DNA of 64,000 nucleotides. It comes from Bradyrhizobium sp. SSBR45G. Lineage in GTDB: Bacteria; Pseudomonadota; Alphaproteobacteria; Rhizobiales; Xanthobacteraceae. The notes beneath the pieces are model-generated. The model had not been told where the DNA came from and searched no databases. It saw nothing but the letters and a program-made list of their open reading frames with translations. The stretch's first letter is position 1; each line of letters starts with the position of its first letter. Of the stretch, positions 8,274-16,723 are shown one piece after another. The stretch is taken from assembly GCF_030159255.1 (NCBI RefSeq), contig NZ_BSCT01000008.1, positions 118,668-182,667 of the forward strand. The letters are read 5' to 3'. A program made the translations under genes and the position numbers.

Positions 8274-8912
8274 ATGTCGACCAGGATTCTGAACCCGATG
8301 ACCGTCCGCCTGCACCGTGGCGACCTGCCCGATCTCTCCCGCTACACCTCGTCGGTTGCGATCGACACCGAGACCATGGGGCTCAATCCGCACCGCGACC
8401 GGCTGTGCGTGGTGCAGCTGTCGCCCGGCGACGGTTCGGCCGACGTGGTGCAGATCCCGAAGGGGCACACCGACGCGCCGAACCTGAAGGCGCTGCTCGG
8501 CAATCCTGATGTCACCAAGATCTTCCACTTCGCGCGTTTCGACGTCGCGACGCTGTTTCATACCTTCGGCGTGATGCCGCAGCCGGTCTACTGCACCAAG
8601 ATCGCCTCGCGCCTGGCGCGCACCTATACTGACCGCCACGGCCTCAAGGATCTCGTGCGCGAGCTGCTCAATGTCGATCTCTCCAAGCAGCAGCAGTCGA
8701 GCGACTGGGGCGCCGACGCCTTGAGCGAGCCGCAGCTCGCCTACGCCGCCTCCGATGTGCTGCATCTGCATGCGCTGCGCGAGAAGCTCGACGTGATGCT
8801 GGCGCGCGAGGGCCGGCTGGCGCTGGCGCAGGCCTGCTTCGCGTTCCTGCCGCACCGGGCGACCCTCGATCTGGGCGGATTCGAGGCCGAGGACATTTTT
8901 GCGCATTCGTGA
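8274..8912 (+). CDS. rnd: Ribonuclease D-like 3'-5' exonuclease
   Basis: A 212-residue DEDDy exonuclease. Asp31 and Glu33 in the DTET motif, Asp90 in HFARFD, and Tyr157/Asp161 in YAASD supply the two-metal catalytic centre. The C-terminal HRDC domains of full-length RNase D are absent; this short form is common in alphaproteobacteria and is sometimes called an RNase D-family protein. ATG 8298 is an alternative start, eight codons in. It probably trims 3' ends of structured RNAs. Confidence 0.9.
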   Translation: MSTRILNPMTVRLHRGDLPDLSRYTSSVAIDTETMGLNPHRDRLCVVQLSPGDGSADVVQIPKGHTDAPNLKALLGNPDVTKIFHFARFDVATLFHTFGVMPQPVYCTKIASRLARTYTDRHGLKDLVRELLNVDLSKQQQSSDWGADALSEPQLAYAASDVLHLHALREKLDVMLAREGRLALAQACFAFLPHRATLDLGGFEAEDIFAHS

Positions 8913-8936
8913 GGCGCACCGGCGGCCGGCCGTTCA

Positions 8937-8962
8937 CGATCATTAATCTCTCTTAATGATCG
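8937..8962. promoter_or_regulatory. Perfect 10-base inverted repeat before lptC
   Basis: CGATCATTAA and TTAATGATCG flank a six-base TCTCTC loop, in the 168-base gap between the RNase D gene and lptC. It has no T-run, so it does not look like an intrinsic terminator. The inner TTAA-N6-TTAA resembles but does not match the CtrA half-site spacing (N7). Confidence 0.5.
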
Positions 8963-9080
8963 CGCGCGCCCTGCGTCGCGATTTCGCGCCAGTTCCAGGC
9001 TGCAATGGCGAGGCCGCCCATGGTAGAGTGGTCGCTGTCGTGAGATCCGCCTCGCGTCGCGTCCCTGTCCCGGAGCTCTC

Positions 9081-9782
9081 GTGAACTCGGTCCATAACCC
9101 CGCCTACGAACACGGAATGGAGGCGCGCTTCAGGGTCGCTGCGCGCCACAGCCGCTTCGTGCGTGCGCTGCGGATCGCGGTGCCGGCGGCGGTCGGGCTA
9201 GCCATGGCCGGGGTGATCGGGATCGCGCTGCTGAACCCGTTCCACATGAAGGTCGATACCGGGAATCTCACGGGGAACCTCGTCATCTCCGGACGCAAGA
9301 TCACGATGGAGACGCCGCATCTGACCGGCTTCACGCCGGACCAGCGGCCCTATGATCTCGTCGCCAACAGCGCGGTCCAGGACCTCACCGATCCCGATCA
9401 CGTCGAGCTCAACATCCTCCGCGCCAAGGTGCTGATGGAGGATCAGTCGACGATGACGCTGAAGGCCAACACCGGCGTGTTCGACACCAAGCAGCAGCAG
9501 CTGGAATTGAAGAAGGACATCCTGCTGACGACCTCGACCGGCTATGAGGCGCGGCTCAGCCGGGCCTCGGTCGACATGGCCAAGGGGACCGTCAGCTCGG
9601 ATGAGCGCGTCGACGTCAAGCTCACCAATGGCACGTTGTCGGCGGACCGGCTGCGCATCATCGACAATGGCGATGTGGTGCGCTTCGAAGGCAACGTCGT
9701 GATGAACCTCGACAACATGACTCCCCCGCCGGCCACGACGGCGACCGTCGATCCGGGCCGTCAGGCCCGCAACGTGAAGTGA
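9081..9782 (+). CDS. lptC: Lipopolysaccharide export protein LptC
   Basis: A 233-residue bitopic protein: a cytoplasmic N-terminus, one membrane helix (about residues 31-52, IAVPAAVGLAMAGVIGIALL) and a periplasmic beta-jellyroll containing the LptC pattern, ending DGDVVRFEGNVVM-like strands. It connects the LptBFG transporter to LptA in moving lipopolysaccharide to the outer membrane. It is the first of lptC-lptA-lptB. GTG 9081 has GGAG upstream; ATG 9117 is the alternative start. Confidence 0.88.
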   Translation: MNSVHNPAYEHGMEARFRVAARHSRFVRALRIAVPAAVGLAMAGVIGIALLNPFHMKVDTGNLTGNLVISGRKITMETPHLTGFTPDQRPYDLVANSAVQDLTDPDHVELNILRAKVLMEDQSTMTLKANTGVFDTKQQQLELKKDILLTTSTGYEARLSRASVDMAKGTVSSDERVDVKLTNGTLSADRLRIIDNGDVVRFEGNVVMNLDNMTPPPATTATVDPGRQARNVK

Positions 9783-9786
9783 TCTC

Positions 9787-10506
9787 ATGACGACGTGTCG
9801 TTTCATTCCCGCGGCGGTGTGCTGCGCCGTCGCAGGTGCGTTGGCGCTGCTCGCGCTGGCCGGTCCGTTGCACGCGCAGAGCGCGACTACGGGCGTGCCG
9901 AATGCGCTGCAGGGCTTCTCGCAGAACCGCGACCAGCCGATCCAGATCGAGGCGGCCTCGCTGGAGATGCGCGACAAGAAGAAGGAGGCGACCTTCACCG
10001 GCAACGTCAAGGTCGTGCAGGGCGATACCACCATGACCTCGAAGTCGCTGGTCGTGTTCTATGACGGCGGCCCCCAGAGCGGTGCTCAAGGCGGCGCGAA
10101 GCCGGCCAAGCCCGCGCAGGCGGCGACGCCGGGGCCGGACGGCAGCTCGGCGATCCGCCGGCTGGAGGCGCGCGGCGACGTCAAGGTGACGCAGAAGGAC
10201 CAGGTCGTGACCGGCGAGACCGCGGTCTACGACACCAAGACCAACATGATCACGATGCAGGGCGGCGTGGTGCTGACCCAGTGCAAGAACGTGATGCGCG
10301 GCGATCGCCTGACGGTCGACATGACCACCGGCGTGTCGCGGGTCGAATCCGACGGCGGCCGCGGCGTCCAGGTGCTGCTGCCGCAGGCAGGTGCGGGCGC
10401 GGGAGCAGGCGGCGGCTGCGGAGCGTCACCGACCTCCACCTCTGCGCCCGGGCCGTCGCCCGGCCTCGGCGCACCGCTCTCGCTGGGCGCCAACAAATCG
10501 AAGTGA
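9787..10506 (+). CDS. lptA: Lipopolysaccharide transport protein LptA (OstA-like)
   Basis: A 239-residue protein with a signal peptide ending near LHAQS. Repeated short strands (PIQIEAASLEMRDKKKEATFTGNV, then DTTMTSKSLVVFYDGG, later ARGDVKVTQKDQVVTGETAVYDTKTNMITMQGGV) are the OstA/LptA jelly roll that bridges the periplasm. The C-terminal 50 residues are Gly/Ala/Pro-rich and probably disordered. It begins 4 bases after lptC. Confidence 0.92.
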   Translation: MTTCRFIPAAVCCAVAGALALLALAGPLHAQSATTGVPNALQGFSQNRDQPIQIEAASLEMRDKKKEATFTGNVKVVQGDTTMTSKSLVVFYDGGPQSGAQGGAKPAKPAQAATPGPDGSSAIRRLEARGDVKVTQKDQVVTGETAVYDTKTNMITMQGGVVLTQCKNVMRGDRLTVDMTTGVSRVESDGGRGVQVLLPQAGAGAGAGGGCGASPTSTSAPGPSPGLGAPLSLGANKSK

Positions 10507-10861
10507 CTTCAATTATTTAGCAAAAGGCTGCAGGCGCCCGTTGAACCGCGTCGCACCTGCCTCTATGTAGCGGAACGGGCGGTTCTGTCGCAGACCGGCG
10601 CAGCAGGGGCCGTCGACCCGGCGGCACGGCTGCGAAGGACGTATCCCGGACACGATTGCGATCTTGAACTCGGTCGCTGGCCTTGCGACCGCGACTTCGC
10701 CGTCAGACGACAAACTCCGGAGCGCGGGTCCGCCGCGCTTTGGTCAGCCTCGCGACCAGCGTGATCCGCGCGGCAGGTGAGATGCGTTCGCTCGCGGTGA
10801 GCGGGCGAGCCAGCGCTGCGGTCGGTGACGGGCAGCTTCGAAGGGCGTAAGCGAAGCGGGG
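10507..10861. other. Gap between lptA and lptB with no recognisable gene
   Basis: Three hundred and fifty-five bases. No coding frame with family motifs on either strand and no terminator with a T-run. Possibly contains a separate lptB promoter. Confidence 0.4.
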
Positions 10862-11872
10862 ATGGTGGATCTACTCGGCATGTTTCGTGGGCGTCCCGCC
10901 AAGCGCGGCCAGCGCGGCTCTGCGCGCCGGCGCGACGACATCACGTCCATGGACGACCCGTTCGGCAATTCGTTCAATGATGATCCGCTCGCCGCGCTCG
11001 CCGATTCCGTGCGCGACGACACGACGCCGCGGATCAATCCGCGCTCGCCGCAGAACACCGAGCAGATCCAGCGCAAGCGGCCAGCCTCGCAGCCGATGCC
11101 CGCCAAGCCGCGCAGCAACGGCAGCGGCGGACCGCAGCTGCTGCGCCGGCCGGGCTTCCTCGCAGTGCATTCGATCGAGAAGAGCTTTGGCAGCCGCCAG
11201 GTGGTGCGCGGCGTGTCCATCTATGTCCGCCGCGGCGAGGCCGTCGGCCTGCTCGGGCCGAACGGCGCCGGCAAGACCACCGTGTTCTACATGATCACCG
11301 GCCTGATCAAGGCCGACCGCGGCGCCATCGAGCTCGACGGCCACGACGTCACGCGGCTGCCGATGTATCAGCGCGCGCGGCTCGGTATCGGCTACCTGCC
11401 GCAGGAGGCTTCGATCTTCCGCGGCCTCACCGTGGAGCAGAACATCCGCGCCGTGCTCGAGGTCGTCGAGCCGTCGCGCAAGAAGCGCGAGCGCGAGCTC
11501 GATGCGCTGCTCGAGGAGTTCACCATCACCCGGCTGCGCAAGTCGCCGTCGATCGCGCTGTCGGGTGGCGAGCGGCGCCGCGTCGAGATCGCGCGCGCGC
11601 TGGCGACGCGGCCGAACTACATGCTGCTCGACGAGCCGTTCGCGGGCATCGACCCGATCGCGGTCGGCGACATTCAGCAGCTGGTGCGCCATCTCACCAA
11701 TCGCGGCATCGGCGTGCTGATCACCGACCATAACGTCCGCGAGACGCTCGGCCTCACTGACCGTGCCTACATCGTCTATGCCGGACAGATCTTGACCGAA
11801 GGCAGCCCCGAGGAGATCGTCGCCGACCCTGACGTGCGCAGGCTCTATCTCGGCGAGGAATTCCGGCTGTAG
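10862..11872 (+). CDS. lptB: LPS export ABC transporter ATPase LptB, long N-terminal form
   Basis: A 336-residue ATPase; residues about 98-336 are a complete LptB: Walker A GPNGAGKT (132-139), the LptB-type ALSGGERRR signature, Walker [12 protein letters not shown] and H-loop ITDHN. It powers LPS extraction by LptFG. The first about 97 residues are a Ser/Pro/Arg/Asp-rich, low-complexity extension not present in the roughly 240-residue E. coli protein. It has in-frame ATG codons at 10949 and 11096, so a shorter start is possible. Follows lptA after a 355-base gap. Confidence 0.93.
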   Translation: MVDLLGMFRGRPAKRGQRGSARRRDDITSMDDPFGNSFNDDPLAALADSVRDDTTPRINPRSPQNTEQIQRKRPASQPMPAKPRSNGSGGPQLLRRPGFLAVHSIEKSFGSRQVVRGVSIYVRRGEAVGLLGPNGAGKTTVFYMITGLIKADRGAIELDGHDVTRLPMYQRARLGIGYLPQEASIFRGLTVEQNIRAVLEVVEPSRKKRERELDALLEEFTITRLRKSPSIALSGGERRRVEIARALATRPNYMLLDEPFAGIDPIAVGDIQQLVRHLTNRGIGVLITDHNVRETLGLTDRAYIVYAGQILTEGSPEEIVADPDVRRLYLGEEFRL

Positions 11873-12084
11873 GATTGCGGACGCAGTGTTTGTCGGGTTT
11901 GTCGCGGCTGTGACAGGCGACGGAGATGCTACGTTTGACGCGATCTGCGAAGGCCTCGCGAAGGCCGGTAATCTCGTCTTCTTCGGCGCGCCATACTCCG
12001 TTTTTCTTATTCGTCAAGCCGTGTACATCGCCCGCAGATTAGGATAAGCAAGAATTGGACCAGTAAGGGAATGTTCTTGCTCCC

Positions 12085-13719
12085 ATGGCGTTGACGCAGA
12101 GATTAGAATTCCGCCAGTCACAGTCGCTGGTGATGACGCCGCAGCTGATGCAAGCCATCAAGCTGCTGCAGCTGTCCAATCTCGACCTCTCCACGTTCGT
12201 TGAAGAAGAGCTGGAGCGCAATCCGCTGCTGGAGCGCGCCAGCGATGGCCCGGAGGCGCCTGTCGCGGGTGAGCAGCAGATGTCCGAGCGCGCCGAATTC
12301 CCGGAAGGTGGCGAGGGCGGCGGCGAGGATTTCAGCGACGGCGGCGCCTCGGGCGACAGCTATGAGAGCGCGCCTGAAGACTGGATGAGCCGCGATCTCG
12401 GCACCCGTACGGAGATCGAACAGACGCTCGACACCGGGCTCGACAACGTGTTCTCCGAAGAGCCCGCGGAAGCCGCGGCGCGCACTGCGCAGGACGCCAT
12501 CCCCACGACCTACACCGAATGGGGCGGCGGCGCCTCGGGCGACGAGGACTACAATCTCGAGGCTTTCGTCGCTGCCGAGACGACGCTATCGGATCATCTC
12601 GCGGAGCAGGCCGCGGTGGCCTTCACCGCGCCGGCCGACCGCATGATCGGCCAGTATCTGATCGATCTCGTCGATGAGGCCGGCTACCTGCCGGCCGATC
12701 TCGGCCAGGCCGCCGAGCGTCTCGGTGCCGAGCAGGCCGATGTCGATGCGGTGCTGGGCGTGCTGCAGACGTTTGATCCGCCCGGCATCTGTGCGCGCAA
12801 CTTAAGCGAATGCCTGGCGATCCAGCTGCGCGAGCTCGACCGCTACGATCCGGCGATGCAGGCGCTGATCGAGCACCTCGACGTCCTTGCCAAGCGCGAT
12901 TTCGGCAGCTTGCGCAAGCTGTGCGGCGTCGACGACGAGGATCTCGTCGACATGATCGGCGAGATCCGCCGGCTCGATCCCAAGCCTGGCCTGAAGTTCG
13001 GCACCACGCGCACGCAGACCATGGTGCCCGATGTCTATGTGCGTCCGGGTCCCGATGGCGGCTGGCTGGTCGAGCTCAATAGCGACACGCTGCCGCGCGT
13101 CCTGGTGAACCAGGTCTATTACTCCGAGCTGTCGAAGACGATCCGCAAGGACGGCGACAAGTCCTACTTCACCGACTGTCTGCAGAACGCGACGTGGCTG
13201 GTGCGGGCGCTCGACCAGCGCGCGCGGACGATCCTGAAGGTTGCGACCGAGATCGTGCGCCAGCAGGACGGCTTCTTCACCCATGGTGTCGCGCATCTGC
13301 GTCCGCTGAACCTCAAGGCCGTTGCGGATGCGATCCAGATGCACGAATCGACAGTGTCGCGTGTCACCGCCAACAAATACATGGCGACCAATCGCGGCAC
13401 TTTCGAGTTGAAATATTTCTTCACCGCCTCGATCGCATCGGCCGATGGCGGCGAGGCGCATTCGGCCGAAGCGGTGCGCCACCACATCAAGCAGCTGATC
13501 GATGCGGAAGATCCCTCCGCAATTCTCTCCGACGACACGATCGTGGAGAAGCTGCGCGCGGCCGGCATCGACATCGCCCGCCGCACGGTCGCGAAATACC
13601 GGGAAGCGATGCGGATACCGTCCTCGGTGCAGCGCCGCCGCGACAAGCAGAGCATGCTGGCGCACGCGATGTCGTCGCCCACCAGCGCCGACCGCACCCG
13701 GGATACCGCGTCAGTTTGA
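12085..13719 (+). CDS. rpoN: RNA polymerase sigma-54 factor RpoN
   Basis: A 544-residue sigma-54. Region I (LEFRQSQSLVMTPQLMQAIKLLQLSNLDL) is the activator-responsive, Gln-rich segment, an acidic region II spans about residues 50-150, and the C-terminal DNA-binding domain ends in the RpoN box ARRTVAKYRE (498-507). It directs transcription from -24/-12 promoters of nitrogen, C4-dicarboxylate and other genes with bEBP activators. Followed 72 bases later by hpf and then ptsN, the classical order. Confidence 0.97.
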   Translation: MALTQRLEFRQSQSLVMTPQLMQAIKLLQLSNLDLSTFVEEELERNPLLERASDGPEAPVAGEQQMSERAEFPEGGEGGGEDFSDGGASGDSYESAPEDWMSRDLGTRTEIEQTLDTGLDNVFSEEPAEAAARTAQDAIPTTYTEWGGGASGDEDYNLEAFVAAETTLSDHLAEQAAVAFTAPADRMIGQYLIDLVDEAGYLPADLGQAAERLGAEQADVDAVLGVLQTFDPPGICARNLSECLAIQLRELDRYDPAMQALIEHLDVLAKRDFGSLRKLCGVDDEDLVDMIGEIRRLDPKPGLKFGTTRTQTMVPDVYVRPGPDGGWLVELNSDTLPRVLVNQVYYSELSKTIRKDGDKSYFTDCLQNATWLVRALDQRARTILKVATEIVRQQDGFFTHGVAHLRPLNLKAVADAIQMHESTVSRVTANKYMATNRGTFELKYFFTASIASADGGEAHSAEAVRHHIKQLIDAEDPSAILSDDTIVEKLRAAGIDIARRTVAKYREAMRIPSSVQRRRDKQSMLAHAMSSPTSADRTRDTASV

Positions 13720-13791
13720 CCGCACCTCAAGATTGCGCCTTAACCAAATAGGCTTAGTGTCATCTCCGGTTCACATGAATCGAGGCGACAC

Positions 13792-14394
13792 ATGACCCTG
13801 CGGATTTCCGGAAAAAGCATCAGCGTCAGCGAAGCGCTGCGTGGGCGCGTCAGCGAGCGCACCGACGAGGTCTTACGCAAATATTTCGACGGCAACTATT
13901 CCGGCCATGTCACGCTCTCCAAGGACGGCTTCGGGTTCAAGACCGATTGCGCACTGCACCTTGATTCGGGCATCACCCTGGAAGCCGAATCGAACGCGCC
14001 GGACGCCTATGCCAGCGCCGACCAGGCGCTGCTGATGATCGAGAAGCGGCTCCGCCGCTACAAGAGCCGGCTGAAGGACCGTTCGGCGCGCAAATCCCAT
14101 GCGGCCAATGCCGCGCTCGCCGGCTTCGATGGGGCGGTGCTGGATGCACCGAGCTATGTGATCGAGGCGCCGGCCGAAGGCGACGAGGAACTCACCGGCT
14201 ACAACCCCGTCATCATCGCCGAGAACACGACCGCGCTGAAGCGCCTGTCGGTGTCCGAAGCGGTGCTCGAGCTGGATCTTTCCGGGGCGCCCTGCATGGT
14301 TTTCCAGCACGGCTCCAGCGGCCGGGTGAACATCATCTATCGCCGCGCCGACGGCAATATCGGCTGGGTCGATCCGCCGGCGGTGAAGCCGTAG
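13792..14394 (+). CDS. hpf: Ribosome hibernation promoting factor, long form
   Basis: Two hundred residues: an N-terminal RaiA/HPF ribosome-binding domain (IRISGKSI..EALR, and GITLEAESNAPDAYASADQALLMIEKRLRRYKSRLKD), then an acidic linker, then the C-terminal dimerisation domain (residues about 140-200, ending RRADGNIGWVDPP). The long form dimerises 70S ribosomes into inactive 100S particles in stationary phase. Located directly after rpoN, as in most proteobacteria. Confidence 0.95.
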   Translation: MTLRISGKSISVSEALRGRVSERTDEVLRKYFDGNYSGHVTLSKDGFGFKTDCALHLDSGITLEAESNAPDAYASADQALLMIEKRLRRYKSRLKDRSARKSHAANAALAGFDGAVLDAPSYVIEAPAEGDEELTGYNPVIIAENTTALKRLSVSEAVLELDLSGAPCMVFQHGSSGRVNIIYRRADGNIGWVDPPAVKP

Positions 14395-14587
14395 TTGCCC
14401 GGGGAGAGGTTCCGGCTGGCTGCCGGCGTCCAGGAAAAGGGTTCCTGATCAGGCGGTTGGCCTGATCATTGCGACGTCACGCCACGGCAATACAGCGATG
14501 CGATGAAGGACCCGGGGCGTTGGCGCCTTCAGGCTGCCATGCTCCGACGATCTTAAGGATAGGCAGCGGGAACATGCTTGCGGGAGT

Positions 14588-14602
14588 TGGCACGGCCGTT
14601 GC
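14588..14602 (+). promoter_or_regulatory. Consensus sigma-54 promoter for ptsN
   Basis: TGGCAC (14588-14593), five bases, then TTGC (14599-14602); the flanking bases give TTGGCACGGCCGTTGC, matching YTGGCACG-N4-TTGC at every conserved position (the W after TTGC is G). Transcription would start near 14614 and reach the ptsN ATG at 14724. Lies about 190 bases after hpf, so ptsN is probably expressed from its own RpoN-dependent promoter. Confidence 0.8.
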
Positions 14603-14723
14603 GTTGGGGTAGAAGCCCCTCGCATCGGACACGGGTTAAGCCCGCCTGCCGCCTCAGCTTCTTGACGCCGGTCTGTCCCGACCTATTTCGCACCCTGACG
14701 GTTCAATCACCTCGGAACGCCCA

Positions 14724-15185
14724 ATGCCGATTACCGATCTGGTCGCACCCGAGGCGATCCTTCCCGCTTTGAAGGTCATCAGTAAGAAGCAGGCGCTGCA
14801 GGAGCTTGCGGCGCGTGCCGCCGCGCTGACCGGACAGAACGAGCGCAACGTGTTCGAGGTCCTGCTGCAGCGGGAGAAGCTCGGCACGACCGCCGTCGGC
14901 TACGGTGTGGCCATTCCCCACGGCAAGCTGCCGAAGCTGGAGAAGCTGTTCGGCCTGTTCGCCCGGCTGGAGCGGCCGATCGATTTCGAGGCCATGGACG
15001 GCCAGCCGGTCGATCTGGTGTTCCTGCTGCTCGCTCCGGAAGGCGCTGGTGCGGACCATCTGAAGGCTCTGGCGCGAATCGCCCGCCTGCTGCGCGACCA
15101 GGACGTCGCCAAGAAGCTGCGCGCCTCGCGCGACGCCCAGGCGATCTATTCGGTGCTGGCGCTGCCGCCGGCGTCTGCGGCCTGA
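14724..15185 (+). CDS. ptsN: PTS IIA-like nitrogen regulatory protein
   Basis: A 153-residue EIIA-Ntr. The phosphoacceptor His66 lies in GVAIPHGKL. Other recognisable parts are LLQREKLGTTAVGYGV and DLVFLLLAPEGAGADHLKALARIARLLRD. It receives phosphate from the PTS-Ntr chain and regulates potassium, nitrogen and stress responses. It follows rpoN-hpf, with its own sigma-54 promoter 120 bases upstream. Confidence 0.95.
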   Translation: MPITDLVAPEAILPALKVISKKQALQELAARAAALTGQNERNVFEVLLQREKLGTTAVGYGVAIPHGKLPKLEKLFGLFARLERPIDFEAMDGQPVDLVFLLLAPEGAGADHLKALARIARLLRDQDVAKKLRASRDAQAIYSVLALPPASAA

Positions 15186-15210
15186 GCCGGCAAAGCCCGT
15201 CCTCTTTCGT

Positions 15211-15711
15211 CTACCGCACCGGCCTGACCATGTAGCGCACGGTCTTGGCGCCGCCATGGATGCTGGCGGCCTCGAGCGCCGTGAAGCCGAGCGCCGCATG
15301 GAACGCGTCGGATTGCGGATTGGGCGGGTCGAGATTGACCTCGCAGACGACGCGTTCGTAGCCTGCCGCCGTGGCCTCTCGAATCAGCTGCTCATAGAGC
15401 CGGCGCGCCAGGCCCCGGCCGCGCGCCGACGGCGCCACCACGATGCGGTCGACATAGACGAAGCGATCGTAGCGGGCGCGGAACCAGCGATGATTCGGAT
15501 TGTCGTACGCGGCGCGCTCGTCCAGCGTGATCATCAGTGCGTCGGCATGGCCGATCCGCCATGCCTTCCAGGCCAGACCGACGAGATTGGCGAAGCCCTC
15601 GGCGGTCAGCAGAGACAGCTCGCTGGCGTGGGCGTTGTTGAGGTCGAGCAGGGCCGTCAACAGAGAACGGTCGCCGGTCAGCTCGGCAGGCGTCAGCTCG
15701 ATCACATGCAC
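15211..15711 (-). CDS. GNAT-family N-acetyltransferase
   Basis: A 166-residue GNAT protein: a VVAPSARGRGLARRLYEQLIREA acetyl-CoA-binding motif A follows RYDRFVYVDRI, and the C-terminus carries a VCEVNLDPPNPQSDAFHAALGF motif B. GTG 15711 is used here because the in-frame start has a ribosome site; no better ATG exists. Convergent with ptsN, only 25 bases apart. Substrate unknown. Confidence 0.85.
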   Translation of the reverse strand: MHVIELTPAELTGDRSLLTALLDLNNAHASELSLLTAEGFANLVGLAWKAWRIGHADALMITLDERAAYDNPNHRWFRARYDRFVYVDRIVVAPSARGRGLARRLYEQLIREATAAGYERVVCEVNLDPPNPQSDAFHAALGFTALEAASIHGGAKTVRYMVRPVR

Positions 15712-15722
15712 GCATCCCCTCG

Positions 15723-15752
15723 AAAAAAGCCGACCCTCTTTCGAGGGCCGGC
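15723..15752 (-). terminator. Rho-independent terminator of the heat-shock operon
   Basis: On the minus strand a 10-pair stem (GCCGGCCCTC / GAGGGTCGGC, one mismatch) with a GAAA loop is followed by six T. It ends the hsp20-DUF1150 transcript, before the acetyltransferase gene. Confidence 0.88.
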
Positions 15753-15841
15753 CCGCGTACTACACGATGTTCATCAGCTTGGCATCTTTCAGCCCGGCAA
15801 ACGCATGTCGGGCGACGACGCCGTGGTGCGTGACCGCTGCC

Positions 15842-16105
15842 TCAGTGCACGCTGACGGCCTGGAGCTCCTGGCTCCATGCGTTGGCGATCGCCGCCTCGC
15901 GGCTGTCGGTGAGCATGATCGGCGTGCCGTCGGCGGCATGCAGAGCGAACAGCTTCAATCCCGGCGCGATGCGCGGTGCCTGCGGAAACAGGCCCGGCAC
16001 GTCCTCGGAGCGGATCTGCTTCACATAGGCGATGTGACCTTCGCCCAAGGTCGCCAGCGACTCCAGGGAGACGCTGGATTCAAACGCAACATTACCCTCA
16101 GTCAT
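15842..16105 (-). CDS. DUF1150 family protein
   Basis: An 87-residue protein with the DUF1150 layout: LATLGEGHIAYVKQIRSEDV, then ALHAADGTPIMLTDSREAAIANAW. The family is found in alphaproteobacteria, typically immediately downstream of small heat-shock genes, as here (59 bases). It presumably acts in the same heat response; function unknown. Confidence 0.9.
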   Translation of the reverse strand: MTEGNVAFESSVSLESLATLGEGHIAYVKQIRSEDVPGLFPQAPRIAPGLKLFALHAADGTPIMLTDSREAAIANAWSQELQAVSVH

Positions 16106-16164
16106 GGTCTCGACTCCTTCTGAGACTCAAGCGGTCGAGTCCGCTACTCGTTCCATTCAATCCA

Positions 16165-16590
16165 TTATTCGTGTTCATTGATCGCTATTGTCTTAACGAT
16201 CCGCTCAGGCTCCGGCCTGGCCAGATCGACCGACAACAACCCGTTCTTCAGATCCGCACCGAGCACATGCATGCCCTCCGCCAGCACGAAGGTGCGCTGG
16301 AAGTGGCGCGCGGCGATGCCGCGATGAATGTATTGCCGGGTCTTGTCGTCCTGCTGACGTCCGCGGATGACGAGCTGGTTTTCCTCAATGGTGACATCGA
16401 GTTGGTCACGGGTGAAACCCGCCACCGCCAGCGTGATCCGGAGACGTTCGGGCTGGCCATTGGTGCGTTCGAACCGCTCGATATTGTACGGCGGATATCC
16501 GTCGGCACCTTTGACGACGCGGTCGAGCACACGCTCGATCTCGTCGAAGCCCAAAAGGAACGGGCTGGAGAGCGAAGGAACACGAGACAT
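16165..16590 (-). CDS. Small heat-shock protein, Hsp20/alpha-crystallin family
   Basis: A 141-residue protein. An N-terminal arm (FLLGFDEIERVLDRV) precedes the alpha-crystallin domain with the strand GRQQDDKTRQYIHRGIAARHFQRTF and the conserved GLLSVDLARPEPE C-terminal half. It resembles class A IbpA-like sHSPs of bradyrhizobia that hold denatured proteins. Its 5' leader has a ROSE-type hairpin over the ribosome site and a sigma-32 promoter, so heat controls it at transcription and translation. Confidence 0.95.
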   Translation of the reverse strand: MSRVPSLSSPFLLGFDEIERVLDRVVKGADGYPPYNIERFERTNGQPERLRITLAVAGFTRDQLDVTIEENQLVIRGRQQDDKTRQYIHRGIAARHFQRTFVLAEGMHVLGADLKNGLLSVDLARPEPERIVKTIAINEHE

Positions 16591-16650
16591 GGTTTACAAA
16601 GTCCTCTCGAAGCGACTTTGACGTTTCAGGGCCCTGACGGCACCCCTTGA
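16591..16650 (-). ncRNA. ROSE-type RNA thermometer in the hsp20 leader
   Basis: In the leader, CAAAGUC and GACUUUG close a hairpin with a loop carrying the ribosome site AGAGGA (minus strand, 16607-16602). Its 5' side reads UCGCU, matching the U-Y-G-C-U signature whose G pairs non-canonically with the SD G in ROSE. Eleven bases separate SD and ATG. A second hairpin (UCAGGGCCCUGA, 16636-16625) precedes it. This is the standard architecture of bradyrhizobial heat-shock leaders. Transcript start is inferred from the promoter. Confidence 0.85.
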
Positions 16651-16656
16651 GCAGCA

Positions 16657-16685
16657 ATATGGGCACGATGCGAGACGCGTTCAAG
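16657..16685 (-). promoter_or_regulatory. Sigma-32 promoter of hsp20
   Basis: CTTGAA (16685-16680) and GCCCATAT (16664-16657) are separated by 15 bases and match the heat-shock consensus CTTGAA-N11-15-CCCCATNT at 13 of 14 positions. Transcription would start near 16650, giving a leader of about 60 bases. Confidence 0.82.
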
Positions 16686-16723
16686 CACCCCGTTCGGCCG
16701 GAACACCCCGTCTGTGGAAGGGC

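Noticed and set aside
12067..12080. Possible -24/-12 element just before rpoN
   Set aside because: GG and GC are spaced correctly, but only two of the CACG bases match, and the start would lie inside the coding region. Too weak to call.
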